From CAYLXU01 sp964388055 (GTDB taxonomy: Bacteria > Patescibacteriota > Minisyncoccia > UBA6257 > JACRHW01), in the NCBI GenBank assembly GCA_964388055.1, contig CAYLXU010000029.1, positions 1-10,567 of the forward strand: a stretch of 10,567 nt of DNA, written 5' to 3'. Every line of letters begins with the position of its first letter. Position 1 is the first letter of the stretch. The translations under genes were made by a program, and so were the position numbers. The notes below the pieces were generated by a model that searched no databases, was not told the DNA's origin, and was given only the letters and a program-made list of their open reading frames with translations. Shown here piece after piece: positions 4,669 to 10,567 of this stretch.

Positions 4669-6126
4669 ATGGTACGAATGTATGCGTGGACATTGTTGTT
4701 TCTCTTTTTGTTTTGCGGCATTGCACGTGCGGAGGAGATCACTCTTCCTTTGCCTAATATTCCGCAGAATGTACAGCTTCCGTCTGAGATATTGAGCCGT
4801 ATTCCAAGGGTTCCGTCATTAAATTTGTCTATTCCCACACCAAAAGAGTTTTTCTATCCGTGGAATCCGAATTTGATGTTTGTGGATAGTGAGGACAATC
4901 CTGCATTTCTTCCATATATCATGAATCGCGGGTTGAGGCAGAATAATTCTTTTTTTGTAACGAAGTTTCACTCCGTTACCGTTCCTTGGCTTTTTGATGA
5001 TGAAGATATGAGGGGGTATCCTTCTCCTTTGTATATAATGGAGCGAGGAAATGGGAATGTGTTTGGGTTTCACAAAGGCGGTGCACTTGGGGTAACGAAT
5101 CGAGATGTGTTACTGCGTGCTGGGGATGACTATTTTCGTGTGTGGGAAAGAAATACTCGTTCGAGTCCCATTTCGTTGCACGCACCGTCGTTGCCGTATT
5201 CTCCACTTTCGTTGGGGTTTCAGGGGCGAGAGGCACGGTTTCAGTATACGAGAAAGTTGTCTGACAACTGGTATATTGGTGGGGGAATTCTTGGGCACAC
5301 TCCAATTTCGGTGGTTGTCGCAAATCCAGGGGGTGCATTGTTTACGGGATATGGGGAAATGAGTGGGCAAGACATCGGGGTGCTTTATGATACTTGTTCA
5401 GGAATTCGTGTAGGACTTCGTTTGAGTCGTGTTGCGCAACGCGGCACCCTCATTGCTGGCGAGCGACTGATTACAAGTCATCCATGGTATGGGCGCGCAC
5501 ACGATGTGTTGAATAAGATCGAGACGACAGTGAATCAGATCCCTGATTCGATTGCTATTAACGCCGATTCTGTCATTACTGTGGCGGAAGGTACGTTTGA
5601 AGACGGATTGCCGTTGTATACGACCGATGCGTTTTTGCAGGCGCAGTATCGGGCACAGTTTAATGAGTTCGCGAAAGAGTTTCGAGAGTGGGCGGACGAG
5701 AATCCAAACATTCAGATTCCGTCTGAATTTCGAGATGAGGCGCGACGGAGACTCGCCGACTTGCGAGGAAGACTGAATGGGTTGGCGCAGCCCCACTACT
5801 TCAATGTTTCTTCAAACATGAACAGCGCAACCCTGGATTTTGAGTGGAATATTTCAAGAAACACAACCATGTTTTTGGATTACCAGGTAATAAAGCTCGA
5901 CAAGGTTGGAACATTTCAGAATGGTGCAGCAGGTGTGCGTCATCGGTTTGACAAGCATTGGAATCTTGATGTGTCGTTTCGTGGAACATCTCCGAAATTG
6001 GAGCTTGGGTATCACAATGGGGATTTGGACGTGAAGTTGACTCACTGGAGGAATTCATTTCAAGTGTTGGATCGCGTGACTGGTCCGTCCTCTGTGACGC
6101 AGCTGGATATGCAGGTGAAATTTTAA
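4669..6126 (+). CDS. Secreted protein with beta-barrel-like C-terminal domain
   Basis: A 485-residue protein I cannot assign to a named family. Residues 1-21 are a signal peptide (MVRMYAW, then a Leu/Phe-rich core, then ARA before EE); Cys16 is not in a lipobox. A Pro-rich segment follows (about 25-65), then a beta-rich region (about 95-270). Residues 270-375 are mostly helical and charged. Residues 386-485 form about six or seven strands with alternating hydrophobic residues and tight turns, for example 'ATLDFEWNIS', 'WNLDVSFRG' and 'LDVKLTHW', ending in 'TQLDMQVKF'. A C-terminal Phe after such strands is the signature of Gram-negative outer-membrane barrels. The ATG at 4669 is chosen because AAGGGG lies 9 nt upstream; the ATG at 4627 adds 14 residues but has no such site. 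The gene is monocistronic, with its own promoter and terminator. Confidence 0.8.
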   Translation: MVRMYAWTLLFLFLFCGIARAEEITLPLPNIPQNVQLPSEILSRIPRVPSLNLSIPTPKEFFYPWNPNLMFVDSEDNPAFLPYIMNRGLRQNNSFFVTKFHSVTVPWLFDDEDMRGYPSPLYIMERGNGNVFGFHKGGALGVTNRDVLLRAGDDYFRVWERNTRSSPISLHAPSLPYSPLSLGFQGREARFQYTRKLSDNWYIGGGILGHTPISVVVANPGGALFTGYGEMSGQDIGVLYDTCSGIRVGLRLSRVAQRGTLIAGERLITSHPWYGRAHDVLNKIETTVNQIPDSIAINADSVITVAEGTFEDGLPLYTTDAFLQAQYRAQFNEFAKEFREWADENPNIQIPSEFRDEARRRLADLRGRLNGLAQPHYFNVSSNMNSATLDFEWNISRNTTMFLDYQVIKLDKVGTFQNGAAGVRHRFDKHWNLDVSFRGTSPKLELGYHNGDLDVKLTHWRNSFQVLDRVTGPSSVTQLDMQVKF

Positions 6127-6135
6127 AAAAGAAAG

Positions 6136-6164
6136 AAGCCGCCGTGTAGTACTGGTGGCTTTTT
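6136..6164 (+). terminator. Intrinsic terminator after the beta-barrel-like gene
   Basis: AAGCCGCC (6136-6143) pairs with GGTGGCTT (6154-6161) with one G-U pair, a 10-nt loop and a following run of T (6160-6164). It starts 9 nt after the stop codon and separates this gene from the rpmF promoter. Confidence 0.9.
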
Positions 6165-6194
6165 GTTTGTGTTATAATAAATATAAAGATTTTG

Positions 6195-6223
6195 TTGACG
6201 TTTTCTGAAAATTACGGTACCAT
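6195..6223 (+). promoter_or_regulatory. Promoter of the rpmF-nusB block
   Basis: TTGACG (6195-6200) and TACCAT (6218-6223) are separated by 17 bp. A second possible -10, TATAAA, lies at 6228-6233. This is the first promoter after the terminator at 6136-6164, so it probably drives rpmF and perhaps the genes beyond. Confidence 0.6.
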
Positions 6224-6244
6224 TTTGTATAAAATAAATTTTAC

Positions 6245-6271
6245 TTCTAGATTCTATTTTCTGAATTCTAG
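6245..6271. repeat. Short TTCTAG-type repeats before rpmF
   Basis: TTCTAG occurs at 6245-6250 and 6266-6271, with related TTCTA/TTCTGA units between and after. CTAGATTC and GAATTCTAG can pair with a one-base bulge. The tract fills the rpmF leader where a Shine-Dalgarno sequence would be expected. Confidence 0.4.
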
Positions 6272-6282
6272 TTTCTAAAACT

Positions 6283-6486
6283 ATGGCAGGAGTACCAACA
6301 AAACATCATTCAAAGTCAAAAGTTGGCCGCAGGCGATCCCATTTGGCTCTTACTGCAAAAAACCTCATTGTGTGCAAAGAGTGTGGAGCAGCAACACAGC
6401 CCCATCGTTATTGTGCAAATTGCGGGTATTATAAAGGTAAAGAGGTGAAGCCTCGCATTGCGAAACTTGTTGAAAAGAAGAAGTAA
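6283..6486 (+). CDS. rpmF: 50S ribosomal protein L32
   Basis: A 67-residue basic protein. The N-terminus 'MAGVPTKHHSKSKVGRRRSH' is the conserved L32 start, a basic extension that enters the large-subunit rRNA. Residues 31-47 hold a Cx2C...Cx2C zinc ribbon (Cys31, Cys34, Cys44, Cys47), so this is the zinc-containing form, followed by 'GYYKGKEV' and a Lys-rich tail. Length is normal for the family. It heads the conserved block followed by nusB and rnc, an order I know from Parcubacteria. There is no Shine-Dalgarno sequence before the ATG, only the AT-rich repeat tract, so initiation must depend on an unstructured leader or on S1-like contacts. Confidence 0.97.
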   Translation: MAGVPTKHHSKSKVGRRRSHLALTAKNLIVCKECGAATQPHRYCANCGYYKGKEVKPRIAKLVEKKK

Positions 6487-6501
6487 GTTATAACATAGTT
6501 T

Positions 6502-6551
6502 GTGTACAGCATTGTACACCCTTCGATATAACCTCTGGTTATTTCAGGGTG
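6502..6551 (+). other. Structured leader with overlapping hairpins between rpmF and nusB
   Basis: Hairpin 1 pairs GTGTACA (6502-6508) with TGTACAC (6513-6519). Hairpin 2 pairs CACCCT (6517-6522) with AGGGTG (6546-6551) and contains a smaller stem, ATAACC (6528-6533) with GGTTAT (6537-6542). They share 6517-6519, so they compete. Downstream, TGCC plus AATTT (within 6550-6560) can pair with the complementary bases around the nusB ATG (about 6587-6597). Neither hairpin has a T-run, so this is not a plain terminator. Confidence 0.45.
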
Positions 6552-6593
6552 CCCAATTTGGTAATATTCATCTCACTCATAAACAAAATTGGC

Positions 6594-7076
6594 ATGGCAA
6601 CACGTCATCTTGCGCGAACGGTAGTTCTACAATCCCTCTATGAATGGGATTTTTATGGAAAGAAAGCCGATCTTTTAGAGATTGTTGAACGCAATCTCGA
6701 AGAGTTTGCTCCTGGTATTGATGAGCCTGAATTTGTGTATAAAATCATCAACGGGGTCATCTCTCATCTTGATGATATTGATAAAGTTATCACCAAGACT
6801 GCGCCAGAGTGGCCCCTTGAGCAGATTGGGGTTATTGACCGAAATGTATTACGCATAGGTCTTTATGAACTTTTTTATGCAGACAAAGCAGAGGTTCCGC
6901 CCAATGTTGCGATTAATGAATCCATAGAGCTCGGAAAAACATTTGGGGGCGCTTCAAGTGGAAAGTTTGTGAATGGTGTACTTGGTACCGTATACCGTCA
7001 GATGACGGAAATACAAGGAGGAGACATGGAGCAAAAAGAAGAGACTAAAGAGGATCTTGAGGTTAACAACGAATAA
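6594..7076 (+). CDS. nusB: Transcription antitermination factor NusB
   Basis: A 160-residue all-helical NusB. It starts 'MATRHLARTVVLQSLYEWDF' with the usual Arg-rich RNA-binding N-terminus. The family core is clear: 'VIDRNVLRIGLYEL' (80-93), 'PPNVAINESIELGKTFG' (102-118) and 'GKFVNGVLG' (123-131). NusB binds boxA RNA with S10 (NusE) and keeps RNA polymerase elongating through rRNA operons, also aiding rRNA folding. The ATG at 6594 is chosen because family similarity begins there; the frame is open upstream to a GTG at 6549, but those 15 residues are unlike NusB and lie over the leader hairpins. An acidic tail of about 16 residues (145-160) goes beyond the core. There is no Shine-Dalgarno sequence. 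Confidence 0.96.
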   Translation: MATRHLARTVVLQSLYEWDFYGKKADLLEIVERNLEEFAPGIDEPEFVYKIINGVISHLDDIDKVITKTAPEWPLEQIGVIDRNVLRIGLYELFYADKAEVPPNVAINESIELGKTFGGASSGKFVNGVLGTVYRQMTEIQGGDMEQKEETKEDLEVNNE

Positions 7077-7081
7077 TAAAC

Positions 7082-7172
7082 AATTTTCAATTTTTAATTT
7101 TCAGTTTCCAACCAATTTATAATTTTAAAATTTTCAAATCGAGAATTTGTTAAAAATTGTAAATTGAAAATT
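7082..7172. repeat. AT-rich inverted repeat between nusB and rnc
   Basis: Arms 7082-7101 and 7153-7172 are complementary at 18 of 20 positions, including a perfect 12-bp core (AATTTTCAATTT / AAATTGAAAATT). A second palindrome, AATTTTAAAATT, lies in the loop at 7121-7132. The 110-bp spacer is almost only A and T and contains nothing else I can identify. It looks like a dispersed intergenic repeat, and might also act as a weak terminator or RNase III target. Confidence 0.6.
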
Positions 7173-7186
7173 AGAAATTCTTTCTG

Positions 7187-7885
7187 ATGCTTGATCATAG
7201 GGAATTTGAGGGAAAATTAGGTATTGTTTTTTCGAACAAGGATATTTTAACGGAGGCGCTCACTCATCGCTCTTATTTAAATGAGCATTCGTCGTGGCGA
7301 CTTCCTCATAATGAGCGTTTGGAGTTTTTGGGTGACGCAGTGTTAGAGCTTGCAGTTACCCGTTTTTTGTTTTCGAAATTTCCTGATAAGCCAGAGGGGG
7401 AGCTGACAAGTTTGCGTGCGGCGCTTGTAAACACTGATGCGCTTGCGGAAGTTGCGCGGAAACTAGATTTGGAAAGATTTATTCTTCTTTCTCGTGGCGA
7501 AGCGGCGAATGTGGGAAAGTCAAAGAAGAATATCCTCGCTGATGCGCTTGAGGCGTGTATTGGGGCGGTCTATCTTGATCAGAGTTACGAAAAAGCCGAG
7601 GAGTTTGTGGGGGTGTATGTACTTTCCGAGCTCGAACACATTCTTGCTACATCACGATATCGTGATGCAAAAAGCGTATTTCAAGAAGAGGCTCAGGCAC
7701 GGGTGGCGGTAACCCCAATATATAAAGTAGTGAATGAGTGGGGTCCGGACCATGACAAGCGTTTTCTTGTAGGCGTGTATCTTAAAGATGAGCTTGTGGC
7801 AACAGGGGAGGGTGCCTCTAAACAAGAGGCAGAAACAAATGCAGCTCGCGAAGGACTTATCGTGAAGGGGTGGGACAAGGAATAA
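7187..7885 (+). CDS. rnc: Ribonuclease III
   Basis: A 232-residue enzyme that cuts double-stranded RNA, including rRNA precursors. The nuclease domain (about 5-150) has the family signature 'NERLEFLGDAVLEL' (42-55) with Glu43, Glu46 and Asp50, and the second metal site Asp119/Glu122 in 'LADALEACIGAVYLD', so all catalytic residues of the E. coli enzyme have counterparts. A double-stranded RNA-binding domain follows (about 160-227, 'DAKSVFQEEAQ...' to 'GEGASKQEAETNAAREGL'). Length is normal. It lies between nusB and smc, as in many bacteria where rnc precedes smc. The ATG at 7187 has no Shine-Dalgarno sequence and sits just after the AT-rich inverted repeat. It is probably co-transcribed with nusB. 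Confidence 0.97.
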   Translation: MLDHREFEGKLGIVFSNKDILTEALTHRSYLNEHSSWRLPHNERLEFLGDAVLELAVTRFLFSKFPDKPEGELTSLRAALVNTDALAEVARKLDLERFILLSRGEAANVGKSKKNILADALEACIGAVYLDQSYEKAEEFVGVYVLSELEHILATSRYRDAKSVFQEEAQARVAVTPIYKVVNEWGPDHDKRFLVGVYLKDELVATGEGASKQEAETNAAREGLIVKGWDKE

Positions 7886-7895
7886 TTCAAAATGC

Positions 7896-7940
7896 AAAAA
7901 TCAAAATTTAGGTACCCCTTCGGGATGGTTTTAGATTTTT
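7896..7940 (+). other. UUCG-capped hairpin ending at the smc start codon
   Basis: AAAAATC (7896-7902) pairs with GATTTTT (7934-7940), AAAA with TTTT inside it, and ACCCC (7914-7918) with GG and GGT around a TTCG loop (7919-7922) with a two-base bulge. The run of T ends one base before the smc ATG at 7942. It could act as a leaky terminator between rnc and smc or limit smc initiation. Confidence 0.45.
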
Positions 7941-7941
7941 T

Positions 7942-10053
7942 ATGTTAAGGTCCATAGAACTTATTGGGTTTAAATCGTTTGCGAATAAGACTACGTTGGA
8001 GTTTCCTGCGCGTGTTACTGGTATTGTTGGTCCAAACGGATCAGGCAAATCAAATGTTGTAGACGCGTTTCGTTGGATTCTTGGAGAACGTGGTGCACAG
8101 AACCTCCGCTCCGAAAGTCAGGGGAGTCTTATTTTTTCCGGAAGTCACAAAAAGGCAGCAATGTCTTTTGCCGAAGCTCGCCTTCATTTTGATAATCGGA
8201 ATAGCGTATTTCCAATAGAATTTTCTGAGTTTTCCATTGCAAGACGTGTGGAGCGCGATGGCGTCTCTCGTTTCTTTTTGAATCAAGAAGAGGTGCGTCT
8301 TAAAGATTTGATTGAAATGTTTGCGCGAGCAAAGATTGGAACAAAAGGGGTAACGATTATCAATCAGGGCGAGGTAGATCATTTTATCAAAGTAACTCCC
8401 GAGAAGCGCAAGGAGCTTATTGAAGAAGCAATCGGGCTTAAGGAGTACCAATTGAAGCGAGGTGAGGCGATGGCAAAGCTTACATCCGCAGAGCAGAATC
8501 TTACGCAAACCAAGACACTTCTTGATGAAATTACTCCCCATCTTCGTTCTCTGCGAAGGAGTGCAGAGCGTTATGCTCGTCGGGAAAGTATTGAGGCAGA
8601 GCTTGCGAATGTGCTACATAGCTACTTCTCACTTATTTATCATGAAGTAGAGGAAGGGGTGGTGCGTGGAGAGCGAGAACTTTTTCATGCGCACGGTCTT
8701 GTTGCGGAAAAGATGCGCGTGCTTGAAGCGGAAGAGTCAAAGTTGAAGGGGGTGACTGTGAACGCAGACAGAAGCGTTCTCCATGTGGTAAAGCAGTTGA
8801 GGAGAGAGCGGGAACAGGAACGCAACACACTACTTGAAAAGCTTTATGCGCTCGAGCGGGAACTTGCAAAAAGTTTTAAAGAGCAAAAAGTGGTTGGTGA
8901 GCCATCATATGCCGCCTTGCGTGGTGTCTTGGCAAAGGTAGAAGAAACGTGTGAAACTCTTCTCAGTGAAGCAAGGGTTGAGGCGCTTCATACATCGTTG
9001 CGGGACATTTTAAAGCATATTCGTGGACTTTTTGCCATACCTCACGAAGAAAAAGACTCCCTTTCTCTTAACACATACGAGGCAAAAAAACGTGAGTTGG
9101 AGGATGCCATTCATGTGCTCGAACAAGAGCTTGAAGATTTAAATAAAAAAGAAGAAGAGGAGGAGCGGGTGTATGAAGAGAAAACGAGATCGTTTTCCAT
9201 GGCGCTCCAAAACGTGGATGCACTGAGAAAAGATCTTTTTTCACTTCGTGCGCGTGAGGATGGGCTACGTCTTGATGCTGAAAAGCTTCGTTTGAGGGTC
9301 GAGAATGTAAAGGAAAAAATGCGTGAACATAGCATTTCGTTTGACGCCTTTTTAGAAAAGCATAGGCAGACGCAGCTTGTTTCCGTGGAGAGTAGGGTTG
9401 GGTTAGAGGAAAAGATTGCGAGATATAAAAGAGAGTTGGCGTCGATAGGAGATGCGGACGATGCGCTTCTTGCGGAACTTAAATCTACCGAAGATCGTTA
9501 TGTATTTTTAACTGAGCAGACCACCGACCTCGTGCGCGCATCTGAAGACTTGAGAAAACTTATTACCGAGCTAGATTATAAGATAAAGACAGACTTTGAT
9601 GTTGCGACCGAAAAACTTAATAAAGAGTTTACCACGGCATTTGGGATGTTATTTGATGGGGGAAAGTCTCGATTGGTGGTAACGAAGGGGGTTTCAGATG
9701 AGGCAGAAGGGGATATGCCGATGGGTGTGGATATCAAAATCGATCTTCCGAGGAAAAAGATAACAAGCTTGGATATGCTTTCAGGAGGAGAGCGGACACT
9801 TGTTGCTCTCGCATTCATGTCCGCGCTTGTTGCTGTGAGTGAGCCACCTTTTCTTGTGCTTGATGAGGTGGATGCCGCCCTCGACGAGCAAAATGCAGTA
9901 AAATTCCGCGAAATCATGAAGGGGCTTGCGAAAAAGACACAATTTGTTATTATTACTCACAATCGTGCGACCATGGAGGGGGCCGATGTTTTGTATGGCG
10001 TCACCATGGCAGACGACGGGATATCAAAGATTCTGTCACTTAAATTAAGTTAA
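7942..10053 (+). CDS. smc: Short, hinge-less SMC-type chromosome partition ATPase
   Basis: A 703-residue SMC, compared with about 1,150-1,200 for the usual bacterial protein. Both ATPase halves are complete: Walker A 'GPNGSGKS' (30-37), Q-loop in 'IINQGEVDHF' (139-148), ABC signature 'LSGGERT' (613-619), Walker B 'FLVLDEVDAALDE' (637-649) and the H-loop His673. The head is SMC-like rather than Rad50-like ('LGERGAQNLRSE', 'AFGMLFDGG'). Between them, about 165-555, is charged coiled coil. The Gly-rich hinge of about 150 residues is absent; near the midpoint (about 318-372) there is only a short helical stretch with a Pro and one Cys, and no CxxC zinc hook. SMC dimers compact and segregate chromosomes; here dimerisation must use a reduced or different contact. 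The frame is unbroken, so this is not a deletion artefact. There is no Shine-Dalgarno sequence. Confidence 0.93.
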   Translation: MLRSIELIGFKSFANKTTLEFPARVTGIVGPNGSGKSNVVDAFRWILGERGAQNLRSESQGSLIFSGSHKKAAMSFAEARLHFDNRNSVFPIEFSEFSIARRVERDGVSRFFLNQEEVRLKDLIEMFARAKIGTKGVTIINQGEVDHFIKVTPEKRKELIEEAIGLKEYQLKRGEAMAKLTSAEQNLTQTKTLLDEITPHLRSLRRSAERYARRESIEAELANVLHSYFSLIYHEVEEGVVRGERELFHAHGLVAEKMRVLEAEESKLKGVTVNADRSVLHVVKQLRREREQERNTLLEKLYALERELAKSFKEQKVVGEPSYAALRGVLAKVEETCETLLSEARVEALHTSLRDILKHIRGLFAIPHEEKDSLSLNTYEAKKRELEDAIHVLEQELEDLNKKEEEEERVYEEKTRSFSMALQNVDALRKDLFSLRAREDGLRLDAEKLRLRVENVKEKMREHSISFDAFLEKHRQTQLVSVESRVGLEEKIARYKRELASIGDADDALLAELKSTEDRYVFLTEQTTDLVRASEDLRKLITELDYKIKTDFDVATEKLNKEFTTAFGMLFDGGKSRLVVTKGVSDEAEGDMPMGVDIKIDLPRKKITSLDMLSGGERTLVALAFMSALVAVSEPPFLVLDEVDAALDEQNAVKFREIMKGLAKKTQFVIITHNRATMEGADVLYGVTMADDGISKILSLKLS

Positions 10054-10064
10054 CTCAACGAAAA

Positions 10065-10352
10065 ATGTTAAGAATTCGATTAAATCGTGTCGGCAAAAGG
10101 CATCAGTCCACGTATCGTGTGGTGGTGTTGCCTCAGCGCTCAAAGCCAAGGGGAGGAAAGGTAAATGAAGATCTCGGATGGTGGAATCCTCATACCGGGA
10201 AGCATGGTCTCTCCGGCGAGAGGGTTTCTCATTGGCTTAAAAATGGAGCTCAACCATCGGAAACGGTGCACAACTTGCTCGTGCGCGCCGGGCTTGTGCA
10301 AGGAAAAAAGGTAGCTGTACACAAAAAGAAAAAAGAAGGTAAGAAGAAGTAA
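10065..10352 (+). CDS. rpsP: 30S ribosomal protein S16
   Basis: A 95-residue S16, with the family pattern 'MLRIRLNRVGKRHQSTYRVV' at the N-terminus, 'LGWWNPHTG' (37-45), 'ERVSHWLKNGAQPSETV' (52-68) and 'LLVRAGL' (71-77). A Lys-rich tail (81-95) follows. S16 binds 16S rRNA early in small-subunit assembly. The gene starts 11 nt after the smc stop, without a Shine-Dalgarno sequence, so it is likely co-transcribed with smc. It is followed by khpA, as in many bacteria, but a separate promoter lies in between. Confidence 0.97.
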   Translation: MLRIRLNRVGKRHQSTYRVVVLPQRSKPRGGKVNEDLGWWNPHTGKHGLSGERVSHWLKNGAQPSETVHNLLVRAGLVQGKKVAVHKKKKEGKKK

Positions 10353-10354
10353 TA

Positions 10355-10383
10355 TTGACAAACATCTGTTTTTATGATAGGAT
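10355..10383 (+). promoter_or_regulatory. Promoter for khpA
   Basis: A perfect TTGACA (10355-10360), a 17-bp spacer and TAGGAT (10378-10383) with a TGA extension make this the best-formed promoter in the window. It begins 2 bp after the rpsP stop. The expected start near 10390 gives khpA a leader of about 75 nt. Confidence 0.8.
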
Positions 10384-10465
10384 GGGATTATTATTGTGAA
10401 TCTCCAAGTATTTCTCTGAGGAGTGAAAGGTCGAGCAAATTACAACCTTAAGACATATCGATATT

Positions 10466-10567
10466 ATGGATACAATGTCAGATCAGGCTTTTCTTGAATA
10501 TTTGATCAAGTCAATCGTAGATCATCCGGAAGATGTTCGCGTTGATCGCAAGGTAGATGAAATGGGA
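10466..10567 (+). CDS. khpA: KH-domain RNA-binding protein KhpA, 5' part only
   Basis: The first 34 codons are present and the frame is open to the window edge. 'MSDQAFLEYLIKSIVDHPEDVRVDRKVDEMG' (4-34) matches the start of KhpA (YlqC-type), a small protein with one KH domain that binds RNA; in Gram-positive bacteria it pairs with KhpB and affects cell division and elongation. The GxxG RNA-binding loop lies beyond the window. Position after rpsP is the usual place for this gene. ATG at 10466 and ATG at 10475 are both possible starts; neither has a close Shine-Dalgarno sequence, and GAGGAG in the leader (about 10421-10426) is some 40 nt away. Confidence 0.88.
   Translation, partial: MDTMSDQAFLEYLIKSIVDHPEDVRVDRKVDEMG

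Noticed and set aside
4714..4735. Lipoprotein signal at Cys16 of the secreted protein
   Set aside because: The residue before Cys is Phe, not Gly/Ala/Ser, while ARA-EE downstream is a normal signal peptidase I site.
5398..5796. Minus-strand frame of 132 codons inside the beta-barrel-like gene
   Set aside because: It has no start signals and lies opposite a gene with signal peptide, promoter and terminator.
6549..6593. Extended GTG start for nusB
   Set aside because: The extra 15 residues are hydrophobic and unlike NusB, and similarity starts at the ATG at 6594.
9576..9917. Minus-strand Ser/Arg-rich frame opposite smc
   Set aside because: It is the antisense of the conserved SMC head region; the Ser-rich composition comes from reversed codons of charged residues.
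7942..10053. smc as a truncated pseudogene
   Set aside because: N- and C-terminal ATPase motifs are all intact in a single open frame, so the shortness is a feature of the protein, not decay.
10427..10498. Small GTG-started frame overlapping the start of khpA
   Set aside because: The GAGGA motif abuts the GTG with no spacing and the peptide resembles nothing known.

Overview
The window most likely comes from a Patescibacteria/CPR genome, probably the Parcubacteria group. The reasons are the short intergenic spacers, the near absence of Shine-Dalgarno sequences in front of housekeeping genes, and the gene run rpmF-nusB-rnc-smc-rpsP-khpA. The CPR-like L32 sequence and a very short SMC (703 residues) point the same way. 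TGA acts as a normal stop, so this is not a code-25 lineage. The assignment is inference from gene content; no search was run.

Positions 1-2632 hold unlinked accessory genes. A secreted Ig-like surface protein (minus, 3' end outside the window) has its own promoter. It is separated by a palindromic terminator from a ferritin-like/VIT1 iron-transporter fusion (minus). Next come a small orphan protein on the plus strand with a strong promoter and ribosome binding site, and a four-helix membrane protein (minus, TTG start). These last two converge on a shared terminator.

Positions 2702-4192 are a compact minus-strand operon: a tandem-VOC (PhnB-like) protein, a small membrane protein overlapping it by 4 bp, and a short YdeI/OmpD-associated protein. 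Upstream, 4193-4528 holds a tRNA-Ser(UGA) gene on the minus strand. Its 3' flank is repeat-rich, with a 53-nt hairpin touching the tRNA end, an AT-rich palindrome, and a 19-bp copy of the tRNA 3' end 158 bp away. This looks like an integration scar or a palindromic-repeat insertion.

Positions 4529-6164 carry divergent promoters and a secreted protein of about 485 residues. Its C-terminal 100 residues have the strand pattern and terminal Phe of an outer-membrane beta-barrel, which is unexpected for a group thought to lack an outer membrane.

Positions 6195-10567 are the conserved information-processing block, all on the plus strand: ribosomal protein L32, NusB, RNase III, a hinge-less SMC, ribosomal protein S16, and the start of a KH-domain protein (KhpA). 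NusB and RNase III both act on rRNA transcription and processing, and L32 and S16 are ribosomal proteins, so most of the block concerns ribosome production; SMC compacts the chromosome. The spacers contain a leader with mutually exclusive hairpins (rpmF-nusB), an AT-rich inverted repeat (nusB-rnc) and a UUCG-capped hairpin (rnc-smc). No stretch over 300 bases is free of a gene. I saw no CRISPR array, transposase or rRNA.
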